DNA of 64,000 bases from an uncultured Prevotellaceae bacterium (GTDB taxonomy: Bacteria; Bacteroidota; Bacteroidia; Bacteroidales; Bacteroidaceae). Position 1 is the stretch's first letter. Each line of letters starts with the position of its first letter. Positions 37,531 through 52,500 of this stretch are shown here, one piece after another. Where the stretch lies: the NCBI GenBank assembly GCA_946188395.1, contig CAMHUU010000004.1:34406-98405 (forward strand). Direction: 5' to 3'. A model generated the notes under the pieces. The model was not told the origin of the DNA. It saw only the letters and a program-made list of their open reading frames with translations, and made no database searches. The position numbers and the translations under genes were made by a program.

Positions 37531-40500
37531 TTACTTTTTCTGACCAATCTGGACATTCGTGTTACCCGTCACTTCAGCGTTGTTACCGCCGCCGTAGACG
37601 TTGCCTCGGATGTCGGCACCGACGACGGTCTTGACATTCTCCTTGGCCTCCGTCGTTGCCGGGTCGTCGTCAATCGAGACATAAGTCTGCGTATCCTCCG
37701 TACCGATATTCACATTGGTGTTACCAATGACCTTTGCGGCGTTACCACCACCGAAGACATTGTTGATAGCACCAATCTTACCCTTGGTATGCGACGGGAG
37801 AGTTACATCGTGACCGTCAACGGTTATTGTCTTACCCTTGAAGCCATTATCATCATAATCGCCTGTGCTTGGATAAGTCGTTGGCGAACCTACCGACTCA
37901 TTGATGTTGACCGTGGGATTAGCAACCATCGTAGCACCAGCACCATAGCCACCGCCATAGATAGTACCGATACTGGTGAACGAGCGGACGTTGACCTGCG
38001 GATCAGCGTAAAGCGGCTTTTCACCAGACTCTATGATGGTTCCATCGTCGTTGTAGCCATAGACTGAGTATCCAGCCTGGTTACCGCCGCCATACAACTC
38101 ACCGATAATCACTGGACGACAGCCTGTCTCTTCGACATTCACGGTAATCTTACCACGAATCGTACCGCTCAGGTTGTTACCGCCGAATACGCGATCGAAG
38201 TTACCATTGGTCACCGTCACTGTCACGTCATCATAGACGTCGGCAGCCTGAGCACCGCCATAGACCTCCTTCAGACCAGGGATACAAGCCATCAGCAACT
38301 TAGCCTCCGCATCCATCGGAGCGCTCTTACCACCGCCGTATGCCTCGTCGACGCAGAACGCACAACCTCCGGCTTCCTCCAGCAGGGTGATAGCACTCTG
38401 ACACACATTACCCTTCGTGTTCGAACCACCAAATACGCGGTGAATCGTACCACCGAAGATATTCACAGCAGCCTTACCAGTACCATATTGAATATCGCTA
38501 CCGATTCGTTTTGCTTTCGTGTCATAAGCGGGCATATCCTCGACTATCGTCTTGCCATCCTTTTCCACGTATTGAGAATAATTGTAGTATCCGACATTCG
38601 CACCTGGGTTAGGTTTCGTGACACCATTTATTGTAATGTCATCCTTACCATTACCACCACCGAACAGTTCACCGATTTCGTAAGTACCGTTAACCGTCAC
38701 CTCTGTAGCCGGAGTTGATGCTGCATTACCACCGCCATACACCTGTCCGATGCTGGTACGTCCGCAGCCATCGATAATCACCCGGGCAACATGCGTGGTG
38801 TGTGCATAGTCATAGTCAGTAGCCGTTACGTTGGGACCCTGTGGCTTATAGGCCGCCAGGTTACCACCACCATATACCGCCTTCACATCGAAAGAGCTAA
38901 GGTCATAGTCACCATCTTCCTTCTTCGTAGCAGATACCTTAGCTGTTGTCACTTCGCCCGTGTTGGCTATTTGCGTAGCCCCATCTTTCTGTGTACCATA
39001 GACGTGTACCAACACACTTCCAAGCGGCGAACTGTTCAAGTTGTTACAGCCAAAGACACTACCCTTCACGACACAACCCTTCTCGTTGTCAGCCACTATC
39101 GTGGTCGTGGTGGTTTCACCGGTCGTCGTCTCATAGCCGTTCAGGTTCACAATGACATTTTTCGACACACCCAGTGCATCGTTTGTTGTTGAGCCCATAC
39201 AGCCGCCGAAGACGTTTTGGTGAATGGTGCCACCTATCAGGTTGACCTTAATATGGCCATGCGTTTCATTGCTGTCATCAGCCTGCAATCTTCCGTAGTT
39301 CGGATCTGATGCCGTTGCAAAGAAGGTTCCCACCGAAGCCAGTCGTCCGCCACCATAGACAGAACCCTTCACAGTTCCACCATTGATGTTCAGGTTGACA
39401 TTACCGCCAACTACACCTGCCGTCAGTGCTGTTACAGATCCTCGACCACCGCCGAAGACATCCTCATCGATGATTACGCCAGGATTCTCAGTTGTCAGCT
39501 TAGCAGGATGCGAATAGGTTGTTTCACCAATGGTGACAGAACCAGCAATATTTGTTATGGCATTACCCATCACGTGACCATCTTCTCCACCACCAAACAC
39601 CGATCCATATACACGAGCATTGCCGGTGATATTAACCTCGGTTTCAATGACATTCGTCCAAGTATTAAAGAGAATACGCTTATCACCCTTTCCGGCTCCA
39701 AAGACGTTACATATGACGGGATGAGCTAATCTCTGCGCTTCAGTACGCGGCACACCGACTGTACCACCTGTCATATTGATGGTACACTTTCCATCATGTG
39801 CAGGTATAGTTGGATAGTTACTAGTGTCCAGCGTATATGCACCCACATCTGTCTGCTCATTACCGCCATAGACGCTTGTAAGAATGTGTCCGCCAGTTAT
39901 ATTCACCCTTGAGTTACGTCCTACAGAACCCGACTCACGGTGCCATTTCCCTGGGCGATACGGAATAACGCCACTGCCACCACCAAACACGTTGCCGTAG
40001 TAGGTGTGACCATCAGTAGCAATCAATGCACCACCTTTGGAATCATATTTATCAGCAAACATATCATAAGGAGCATCGGTCTCAACAGCATAGGTCCAGC
40101 TGGCGCATTGCAAGTCTGTTCCTGCTGGAACCTCATAGTCAGCAGCCCACACCTCAGCAGGATGACTCTCCGTTGTGTTCTTACCGCAACCTATTTGGCA
40201 ATTCTCTTCAATAGAGACATTCGTGCTGAACTGCACGTGACCGTTCATACTACCACCGTAAACAGAACCCTTGACAAGAGCGTTTCCGCCGATGGTCACA
40301 TAAGTCTCGGTAGCCAAGGCCATCGATTCAATGAACTTAAGATAATCGTCCTCATTTGTATCGGTTGCTTCATCCAATGACAAATAATATTCCTTCCAAT
40401 CGGCAGGATGAGTTTCATCTGGAGGCGACATACGCCAAGCTTTTTCAGAAGCCTCATAACCTTCATATGGCAAAACGCCCTTACCAGCACCAAAGACGTG

Positions 40501-43500
40501 TCCTGTATCATCGGGGCCACCATCCTTCGTCATCTGCATCTTGTAGTCAGGACCTATGACGGCATTGCCTCGGATGATGACGGCACATCTTCCACTTTCA
40601 GGATTATCTGGATTCGCCAATGAATACGGAAGACCAATTTCTACTTCAGGATGTGCTGTATGGTAAGCGGCGTCGGCAATCTTATATTTTCCCACCGAAG
40701 CAATCTCACCGCCACCATAGACGCTCTCTTTTACTTTGGCGTCGCCCTGTACAATAACAGAACTACTGCCACGAACCAATGCTGCATATCCATGTGTACT
40801 TAAACCCTTTCCGGCACCAAACACGTCACCTTCAATGATGGGTGCACTTGTTCCTGACACGAGTCCAATCGTCACATCCGTGTTATGTTCTACACGGCCT
40901 ATCTGACCGCCGCCATAGACTGTACCTTTTACTGTGCCATTACTAATATTGACATTCGTGCTGTACACCATCGCATGCTCACACTTGAAGGTATTTTCGT
41001 CACCCTTGCCCGCACCGAACACATTGCCCTTAGTCTTTGTCGGATCCGCGGTCTCGGGGCCTATCGTACCTCCTGCGATAGCCACATTACAAACACCCGT
41101 ACCTTCTGGGAAAATATTATTGCCGTCAGCATCAGTAGTATAAAGGCCCACCGTACCCAGGTTACCACCACCATAGACAGAGCCTTGTATATAGAGGTTA
41201 TTATTGGCTGTTCCGTCACCGATGGTCACATTGGTATTGCCACTCACACTTCCCAGCGTTATATCCGTTGCAAGACCATTACCGCCACCAAATACGTTAC
41301 CGGTAATTTGCGCAGCCTTACGGGCTGGACTTAAAGCCGTACCGGCATTGTCTTTTCCTGTACCTATATTAAGATAGGTACTACCAATGACGTTAGCCTG
41401 ATTACCACCACCGAACACTGTACCGATATTACCGAGCATGATGGTCTTGCTTGTAAAGGGAGCCTCCGTAGTAGAGGTAAGCACCAGTTTGTTACCGTCT
41501 GCATCCTTAAAATAGTAGTCAGTTGCATTGACATTATAACGGGCATCAGACTTCGTTGAATTATACTGGTATTTTCCGTCGACAGTACCGTTCGTCATGT
41601 TTATATTGACTTGCGGATTACCCACCATGGTAGCTGTTGCACCATATCCACCACCAAAGACTGTTCCAATTCTGGTGGCAGAGATGATGTTTACTTGAGG
41701 ATTATTATAAGGTGTTGTCAATGCACCAGTATCGCCCTTCTTAAGCACAGTAGGACGTGAATTGGCATCTTTAATAATCTCATCGTTCGAATCCTTCGCA
41801 TATCCATAAACGGAATAGGGAGCATTGTTACCGCCGCCATAAAGTTCTTCAATCTCAATAGGCAGACAGCTGCGCTCTTCAATATTGACAGTGATAGAAC
41901 CATTGATGGCACCACCATTATCATTACCGCCGAACACCTTATTATAATGGCCGCCGGTGATGTTCAGCACCACATTACCATCGACATCTGCATTGCGGGC
42001 ACCACCATAGATAACGTCCATACCTTCGGTACAACCCATCTCAATGACAATGTCACCCGACATATGGGCATCGTTAGCACCACCATAAACATCGCCTACA
42101 CAGTATTCACAAGTCTGGATGTTGTCGCTGCCCAACACCAGATTAGTATTTTTTGCCACGTCACCCTTGGTGTTACTACCGCCAAAGACCTTATGAATAG
42201 TACCACCCAGAATAGATACCTTCGCAACACCGATCTTTGTATTGGTCACATCCTTCGGGTTTGTCGTTGCTGTTCCATAATACTGCGGTGTGGTTCCGCT
42301 ATACGACTTGATACCCACATCAGCACCTGGGTTCTCCATCCAGACGCCATTTTTCTTGATAATATCCTTACCGTTACCACCACCGAACACCTGATAAATC
42401 TCATGTGTTCCCTCGACCATCACTTCCGATCCGGGCACAGGGGCAGCATTACCACCACCATACACCTGCTTGATGCTGGTCAGTCCGCAACCATAGATGT
42501 TCACCTTGGCTGGCGTTTCCGCACTCGCAGGGTCATACGTTGCCAAGTTACCACCACCATAGACTGCTGCCAGTTCATAAGTGCCTGGTGCCTCATCTGT
42601 TGCATCTTTAATACCAAGTTTTGTGGGCTTGGTCTTCAGCGAACCATCTGCGTTGAGTGCCGTTGTTCTATAGATATTGACCGTTACCCCACCCTTGGGC
42701 GTGCCATTCAAGTTGTTACAACCGAAGATACGTCCTGAGCTCGGAATGCCGGGATATGACGTAGTACCAATGGTACCCGTAGTTGTAGTTTGCTCAAAGG
42801 CGGTCGATAGCTTGCCTTCCTGTTCTGCCTCACTGGCCTTACCCAGGTTCACCGTCACATCGCCATAGACCTTAGCCTCTATAGGATTAGTACCAAGTTG
42901 TCCAAGACCACCACCATAGGCATCACCCCTTATCAAACCTCCATAAAGGTTGACGGTAGTAGTTGCTGACGTCGAATTCTTGCCTGTTGCCCACGTGTCG
43001 CCTGTAGCATTCCAGTTATCCGTTTGCGTATCAGCCAAAGCACCACCTCCATAGACATCATGCAATACCAGACCGCCTGACATTTCAACTTTCACGCTGC
43101 CTTTCACAGTACCAGCCTCACCGCCACCATATACGGTTCCAGAAATCAGTTTTTCTGTTTTACCTTCATTATCAGCAGTTGGCGTCGTTGTGTAGTTGAT
43201 TTTTACTTCTGTTTCACCAGCCTGGCCAATGTTGGTCTGTGTGGCACCTAACTTACCACGGGCAGCACCATACACATTACCATTTTCATCACCATCGTAA
43301 CCGATGCGACCACCTTTTATCTCTACAGTAGTCTTGCCGACCACAGAACCCAAAGCTCCTGCGCCATAGACATTGTGGAGGACATGGCTGTTACTACCAT
43401 CAATGGTCACATTAGCATTACCTAGCACGATACCTGCCAATGGATTGAAAGTGTCATCTACATCATCGCCATCTGCGTCATACTGGTCTTCGCCACAACC

Positions 43501-46500
43501 ACCACCATAGACATTACCACGAGTCTTGTCATAATCGGTGCCGTCATGAATACCAATAGTACCACCATAGATTTTAACATCTGTTTTCGTAAACACATGA
43601 CCATTTTCACCACTTCCATAGATAGAGCCTTTGATGTCAGGTCCCGTAGTACTACCAGAAGTACCAATCTCAACTATCGTCTCTTTCACCCAGGCCAAAC
43701 GGTCGTTGGGGTCTACGTTGTCTGCCGTACTCGGTTTTGCCACATCACCACGTGACGAACCAAATATCATACCATTCTCTTGGCCATTCCGGCCAATAAC
43801 ACCACTTCTTACATAGACTTCAGCCTTACCTGTATTTGCTGTCCAGCCAGTAGTTGTTGGCATGTTAGAGACAGATTCTTTACCAGGAACATAGGTCACT
43901 GCGCCACGAGTGAAGGTACCCACAGATCCATAAGCACCACCACCATATATATTATGCCATATCTGTGGCGAACCAGTAACAGTAACCTTGGTGTTCGTCT
44001 TGACAAGACCTGCATCCACAACATCAAGGCTACCCTTACCACCACCATAGATATTACCATATTCAACACCGCCAAAGCCTGATTCACCGATGGTACCGCC
44101 ACTGACTTGTACATCCGTGCTTCCGTACACCTGAGCCAATTCACCACCGCCATAGACGCTGGCCTCAACTTGTGTCGTTGTAACATCGCCACTCATGCTA
44201 ACCTTGGTATTGCTAGTCACATCACCACCGCCTAAGACTTTGGGGGTGCCATAAATTTCACCCATACCGCCACCAAAGACGCTACCGAAGTAGTAAGCCG
44301 GTTTTGCACTTGTGGTTTCCGTAGCCGCCACACCTGGTATCTGCGTACCGATAGTACCGCCACTAATGATAATCTCCGTACCCCAATCTTTGTTGTCAGT
44401 AGTATTCGTATGACTTCCAGTCACTGCACCAAGCTCACCACCGCCATAGACATTACTCTTAATACGAGCAGCACCGCTGATGGTCAGCTTTGTACTCTTC
44501 GCATTACCCAGCTTCTTCCAGTCGATACCATCAGTTGTCTCACTAATTTCGGTCGTGCCATCCAATTTAAAGCGACGGCCCATACCTCCGGCAAACACAT
44601 TACCACCCTTAGTATGTGTCAACCTGTTATTTGCATCGAATGAAGTGTTTCTCAATACACCAGTAGCTGCTTTTTCATCGTCCTTCGGATACTTATACTC
44701 CAAGTCGTTACCAATCGTACCACCACTGATTTCGATATCGACATGACCACGTTTGTTGGTAAAGAAAGTAGAGCCATCAGTGCCGTCATCATACTTGTCA
44801 TCATCACGCATTTCGCCATATCCGCTAGTGTCCTTATCGTACAATCCATAACCCACGGAGCCCAGACGTCCGCCACCATAGACAGAACCCAGAATCGAAC
44901 CTCCCGTGATGTCCATGTCAACACTACCTGCAATATTTCCGGCCGTATAGGCATCGGCACCAAAACCACGACCGCCACCGAACACGTTGCCTTCTACGTA
45001 TGACGTTCCCCAAGTACCAATCTTGGCACCATCACCGATGGTCATTTTCACGTCACGCATCACGTGACCATCCTCACCACCTCCGAATACGGAGCCGTAA
45101 ATCCAGCCACCATTAATCGTAATGTCAACATCATTGACATTTGTCTGCTTATTGAAGAGCACACGCTGGTCACCCTTACCCGCACCAAAGAGGTAACATG
45201 TCAAAGGATGTGCGACAATCTGGTCCAACGTACGTGGTACGCCCAGTGTTGCCGTACCACCAAAGGTAATAGTACACTTACCCGTAGTGCCATCTTTTTC
45301 CTTACCGACGTTCGTCAACTCGTTACCACCATATATATTAGTAAGGATATGACCGCCATTAATGGTCACATTGGTATTACCATACACGGCACCAGCATCC
45401 CATTCCCACTTGCCAGAAGCATAGGGGAAATAACCAGAACCGCCACCGAATACGTTACCATAGAACGTATGACCATCATCACCCTTCGGGTTGGTAAACT
45501 TATCGTATGGCTGATATTTTGTTGCATCTGTCGCCTGTCCAAAAGTCCAACTTGGACATTCTTTCAGTGAAGTTTCGGTAGTAACACCTGCTTTATTGGT
45601 AATCACATTCTCCCACGTCAGGAACTGGGCTTCAGTATAAGGAGTCGTCTCTCCAGCACCACAACCAATCTGACCACCGCTGACAGTCACATTGGTATTA
45701 CCCAGCACATGACCATTCTGGCTACCACCATAAACAGAACCCTTGATAAAGGTTGAGGTCTTTTTTGAAGTAGCGTCAACAGTTCCACTGATGGTAACAA
45801 CCGTCTTGTTTACATAATTCAGTTTGGGAATATTCGCATTTGTTGCTTTGTCGCCCGTAATACCCTTACCAGCGCCAAAGACGTGACCAATAAACAAGTC
45901 GTTCTCAAGGTCACCGCCTGTGTAATCCGTCAGCAACGTTGCAGGCATGGCATCGGGGCCAATGGTACCACCAAAGATGTTCACAGTAGCAGTTCCGGTA
46001 GGAGCAGTTTTCTCGCCTGTTGTTTCGTTCGTCGTTTCATCTTTGATGCTGCTAATGGTTATACCGTCTGTACCGTAATTATAGTCGCCTACGCTAGCCA
46101 ACTGTCCGCCACCATAGATGTTGCGTTTCACTGTTCCACCGCCCATATAGACGTTACTATTACCCTTTACCAAGGCAGACTTAACAATTTGCTCAGCTGT
46201 TAAAGCGGGAGTAACACCTGTAGGACTTTCACTCAAGCCCTGACCTGCGCCAAAGACGTCACCGGCAATTATAACACCATTATAGCCGTCACCTGTAAAC
46301 TCTACCTTATTATATTTCTCTTCCGTTGTCGAATATTTAGCACAGATATTCACCTGCGTATTACCACTGACTGCAGCTTCTTTACCACCACCATAGACAT
46401 TGCCCGTGATATTGGCACCTTCCACTTCTTGATCTACTGGAGCAGGAATGACTTTGGGTTGGTCTGGATCAAAATTCCACGACTTCACTGCCACCGTATT

Positions 46501-49500
46501 TTCCGTACCAATGTTAACCGTCGTATTACCTACTACCTCGGCAGCATTTCCGCCACCATAGACATCACCAATAGCACCAAGAGCATGAGCACTGCTGGCA
46601 TACGCACCAGGAATCATATTGAAGTTCACAGTCGGGTCGGCATACATCTTTGCACCTTCACCCAAGCCTCCACCGAACACCTTGCCAATGCTGGTACAAG
46701 AAATGACATTCAGCACGGGGTTTGCATAAAGTTGTGATGTTGAATGAGGTGGTGTCGGAGCAGTGTAAGCTAAATCACCATCTGACAACGAACTTCTTGC
46801 TACCAGTTTGTCTCCTTCGTTCTTGTATCCAAATACGGAATACGCAGCCTGGTTACCACCAAGATAGAGCTCATCAATATTGATTGGCGTACATCCCGTC
46901 TCTTCGATATTCAACTTAATGTGTCCCTTGATAACACCACCTAAGTTGTTACCGCCAAACACCTGACCAAACGTTCCACTGGTAATGGTCAGCTCCACAT
47001 TACCATTGACGTCTGCGTTATCAGCACCACCAAACACCAACGGAGTCTTCGTCGTAGGCTTACAGCCTAAGATCATAACCAGGTCACCTTCGATATCTGC
47101 ATTCTTACCGGCACCGACCAACTTCTCAACATTCAGGTTACAAACATCACCAGGATTAGTATTAATGTTTACTTGTCCCTTGATGTCACCCTTCTGATTA
47201 CTACCTCCGTAGGCTTCGTGGATGTAACCACCTCTCAATAAGGTATTGGCATCTCCTGTACCATAAGGATGTTCTGTAACTGTTTCTCCTGTCTTTTCTT
47301 TATATACACCAACATCGGCACCGGGATTCTCTCCATAGCTCGTCGCATCCTTACCATTACCACCGCCGAAGACGCACCCAATCTCGTAGGCCTCATTAAC
47401 GTGCACATTCGTCTCGGGCACAGCGGCAGCATTACCACCACCATAGACGGTTCCGATACTTGTCACATCGCAACCCTCAATGATGACCTGTGTCTTAAAC
47501 GTTGTTGCGCCAGATGTCGCATCATGAACTGGCACATACGGAGCCTCGTTACCACCACCATACACTGCGTTCACATCGTATGTTAGGGCATTATATGCCG
47601 TGATAGCCGCAGCTGAAGTGTTTTCATCCGCAAGCTTGTCATTGATGGCTTTATTCAGGCCCTCGACAGCAGCTTTAGCTTCGGCTTCAGTCGCATCACT
47701 TTTGCCATTGACACTCGTAGCGGTAGCCATTGGTGTTCCTGTTCCCGTGGGAAGGCTCAGAGCCGTACCCTTGGGTATCAAGTCTGTAAGAATAGCCTTC
47801 AGCTGTGGAACCGTCAGGTTTTCCAAGTCTGCATTGGCATTCTTAAGCTTAGTTGCCATGTCTGCATTACCATTGTGCTGCGTACCATATACATGTACCG
47901 TCACGTTACCCTTTGGCGAGCCATTGGCATTATTTCCGCCAAAGATATTTCCAATTACCGCGCAGCCCTTTTCGTTGGCTGCAATACCATGATTCAGCTC
48001 TACCGTCACGTCACCACCAACATACGCCGGAATGTCGTCAACTGCCGCCACAGCAGGCACATAGCCGGGTTCGCCTTCCGTTCCCTGGGCAGGCTGAGCC
48101 GGAGCACCTCGCTGTCCTAATGCACCGCCATAGACATTATGCATAACCGTACCCTTATACAGGTTGATTTTCGTCGTTTTAGTCGCATCAAACGTAATGC
48201 CTGCTATATCATACGATGTCCTATCGGCAACATTGATATTGCCAAGAGCCGAACCACCATAAACATCACCATAGACTGTGGCACCGCCTGCATAGCTATA
48301 GGTGCCTGCTGCTTCGGTTCTTTCGCCGATATTTACCTCAACGTCACCCTTCACCAATGTGTACTGACCCAAGCCGCCACCATGAACGTTGCCGTCCTTA
48401 AAGTTTGCGCCGCTTCCTGTTCCGGTAATACTACCACGAACCACAGTTACTGTGGCATTCCTCTCCGAAATACCATTGACGTTACTACCGCCAAAGACGC
48501 TACCGGCAATCGTGGGAGCAGCCGATTCTGCTGCAGCACCAATAGTTACCGTTGCATTACCATAAATCTCTGCAGCAATATCCGACGTGGCTCCTAAAAC
48601 ACCGTTCTTCTGACCTAATCCTCCACCGAACACACTGCCATTGACGGTACCTTTCAAAACGTTAACCTTGGTCGTTTTGCCTTCTTGATACGTATAAGTT
48701 GTAGTAGTACCTGATTTCGTTTTCTTGGCATTTACCGCACCAAAGGCACTACCACCATAGACGCTGCCATTCACTGTGGCACTACCCGTATATTCCGTTT
48801 CAGTTCCCTCTGGTGCCTTACCAATATTCACCTCAACATCATTAGCCACAACGGTCGTTTCACCCATACCGCCACCATAAACGTCGTTGGTTATCCTGCC
48901 ACCCTTGATGTTAACTCGCGTATTTGCTATCTTAACTTCATCATCGTCTTTATATTGTACATCGCTTTTCGCACCACCACCATAGACACTTCCTCCAACA
49001 GTGGTGGTTCCCTCGATATTCAGTGTCACCTGACCTGTCACTGCACCAAGAGTTGTCAGGTCTTCGTTGGTATACAAAATATGGTCAGTCTTATTAATGC
49101 CTGTTTCTGTGCTGCTGACTGTTGTACTGCTATGCTGCCATGTGTAGGTTGTTGTCCGAGACGAAGTGGTTTCGTCAGGAAGAACACCATCAATGTAAGT
49201 ACCTGTATTTTTATTATAATAGGGCTCTCTAATAAAACCACCTGTATTCGTACTACTATCATACATTGGCATTACTTCGACAGTTGGAATTGTAGCCGAA
49301 TATCCTGCGCCATAAACACTTCCTGTTACCGTACAGTCTGTAAGGGTAGATGTCACGTCACCGTCAACTTTACCCAAACTACCACCACCGTAGAAATCAC
49401 CAATAGTACATCCCGTCAATTTAGAAGTAACATTTCGGGTTTTAGCCAACGAGAATTTCACGTATTCAATAAATATACGCGCCACATTGGTAGTGTTGCC

Positions 49501-52500
49501 CGACATGGGCAGGAACTGATAGCTGAACTGGGTTGAGACGCCTCCGTAGGTGCTTTTATATTCCTGCTTGTAGAATCGAGACAACCATGCGTTCCATGAA
49601 GCGTCGTTGCCTGCTTGGCCATCGTTGTGGGGGAAGTTTGTAATACTATTATGGTTTCTCGGGGCCTCACGGCTGTAAGAATTGCCGCCGTAGCCAGCTC
49701 CGAAGAAGGTGCCGAAGGTACAGTCGGTGGCCGTGGTGGTGACAGTGCGTCCGGAGTTCATATCGCCGAACTTGGGGCCACCACAGAATAAGTCGATATG
49801 TCCGCCGTTGACGATGGTATGGAGGTTGCCTTGTGCAGGTTTGTCGGCGTTGAAACTGCCAGCGTAAAACTCCTTGATGTCGGCATTGTCGATAATCCAG
49901 GTGATATTGCCATTGGTATGGTTGGTGGGATCGCCTATGCCGTCCATGCCGGTGCCTGCCACTACGCCGAAACGCCCGCCGGTAATGTAGCACTCAGCGT
50001 TGTCATCGCAGATGTTTGCATCAGCTTTGTAGAGACCCGTGAGGTGGAACAGGTCGAAGTCGCCACCCGTTACCGACACAGGGGAATGGTTTGCGTCGTA
50101 GTCCTGGTCTTGGTGCGTTCCGCGGTGGAACTCCTTGAACCAAACATTGCCTCCCACATGGAAATAGGTGGTCAAATTGGCATGTCCTTGGCTCTGTCCA
50201 TTCACCCACTGCTCCATGACACCCCCCTGCAGAATATAGGGAGCATCACCTCGTTTACCACTATTATTATTGCAGTCGTATTCGAACTGGGTGACGCGGA
50301 AGAGCGAGGTGTTGGTACTCTCGAACCAGCCTTTAGGCAGCATGATGCCGAAATTGTAGGTACCAGTACCTCCTGTGGATTTCTGCGCCATGCCGAGGCC
50401 AGGAATATTGATAAAGTCAACCCTCACGGGGTGTAAAAATTTACGGCTATCAAAACGCAGAATATAGGAATAGTCGGGCTCATTGTCGCCATCAAGGTCA
50501 ACAGAGGTAACCGTATAGGGCTTGTCCATTGATGCTTCCATGTTATTGTAATTATGATAATTACCCACAAGCACCACGGCATAATCATATACGGTATGAT
50601 TTTTCGCACCACTTGTCCCCTGATAAAGTCCCGAGTTCGAAGATGAGGTAGCGTTGTCCTTGGAGGTGAAAACCTTTTGCTCCTCTCCGGCGATGGAATA
50701 GCTATGGCCGCCGTTGTATATCTGTCCACCACCCACGTTGGGGACATCGTATCCGGTATTCATATCCTTGTTGTACACCTTGTCGGCGTTAGGGTCAGCC
50801 AGATAGACGCATTTGGCCCAGTAGGGCTCGATAGTGATGGCGGTAACACCATAAGGCACATCCCAGTAGGCACCCTGGTTGAAGACGCGTTTACTAACTG
50901 AATAGAGGTCTTTGTTGGTGCAGTTGCGGTCGGCAAAATTGTATGGGGTTGCTGTCAACTCTCCGTCAGTATAGGTTACATCTTCGCCAGTGCTGTAGCT
51001 GCCTGCCGTGCCGCCCGTAATGCTCACTATCTTCCAACCAGCCACCACACGGTTGCCGTTGTAGTTTTTCGTGCCCACGTCGTTGTAGTAGGGCAGCTGC
51101 ACCTTATAGTAGTTAAAGTTATAGTGGTCAGGGTCTTTATCCGTAATATTCAATGTAATTGATGATCTTGTAATAGTGGCTCCTGTTGGAGGACCATATA
51201 CAGCACCAGAACCCATACGAATACTGACAGAAAGTGTTCCAAGCCGACCACCCTTATTTCGTTCAGCCGTTGAGGGAGCATTCTCTGCATCAATATTCAC
51301 GACTGAAGGATAGTAGCCAGGAGCTTTCAGAATAGGGAACGGGCATGTACTCTTCTCATCCAACTGCGAAGGCTCCAGCACCCATTTCATCATTTCCTTC
51401 ATCTCATCTTTTGTCTTATTCTTCGGATAAGTACCAGTAGCCCACCATTCAGCCAATTGCAGATGGCTGTTTTGCAAATGGCGGAAGAACTCGAAGCGCT
51501 GCAGAAAGCGCGTCTCGGCCAGCAAAGCACAGTTATAGGTCTGTATGTCTGGATTATTATTTGTACCAGTTACATAAGAGGCACCTCCCCAGAAATAGTT
51601 GTAATTGCCAACACCATTTTCACCTGCGTTGGAGATGCTTGTGCCATCATTGCCACCACTATTATAGATAGGGGACTTGTTCGTACCACCAGTAATGTCA
51701 CCATAAAACATACAGTTCATCACCATTGTCTTTTGATTATCAGCAGTAGAATTGGTGGTCACATTGTTATACCCTACGATACCGCCAACCTTAGTTCCAC
51801 CTTTGATTTCAGCATAGCTGAAACAGTTGATGACTCGCGCTGTACCGCCAAGAAAACCCACAAGGCCACCAACATAGCGATTGCCACTAACAGAACTACC
51901 ACTGAAACCTGTTATCTTTTTCTCATCCTTAGGGTCATTCCTAACGACTCCTGTCGGCAAAATACCACAGTTATAGATACGGGCAGCACCGTCTGCCTTA
52001 CAACAAACAGCACCCGCATCTCCATCATTATCACCACTACCGATATTGACTCCCTCGAATATAACATTCTTTACCTTACCTCCGCTAATCTTACTGAAAA
52101 GAGGCGTACTTGATCCTATAATCTTAGGCAAGCTTCCGTCTTCCTTTGCTACACCTTCGAAGGTTCCTGTAAATGCAGTTTCATCTGTTGTACTACCAGT
52201 ATAAAGATTTTCCAAAACAGACGCATTTACATCGTCTAAAAGTTGATATACGCCATTTGTAGAATATGTGACACTTGTTGTACTACTCGTAATTATGCTA
52301 TTCGTCAGACTATGGAATTCTGCTGTCACCTTGACACGACCATAGTTTGCGGGCACAACAAAGGTATATTTTGCTTCCGTAAGATTTTCAGCATCAGCTT
52401 TAGTGGATACAGAATTGACGGGCTTGTCATACTTTTGATGTTCTTCATCCTCGGCTTCTACAGTCAATGTTCCTTCAATAACACCTAACTCCACTGCACG

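Noticed and set aside
37501..52488. Many plus-strand open frames of 60-260 codons opposite the giant gene, with recurring Thr/Ile/His-rich motifs
   Set aside because: Their repetitiveness mirrors the YGGG repeats of the minus strand; they have no initiation signals and are complement shadows.
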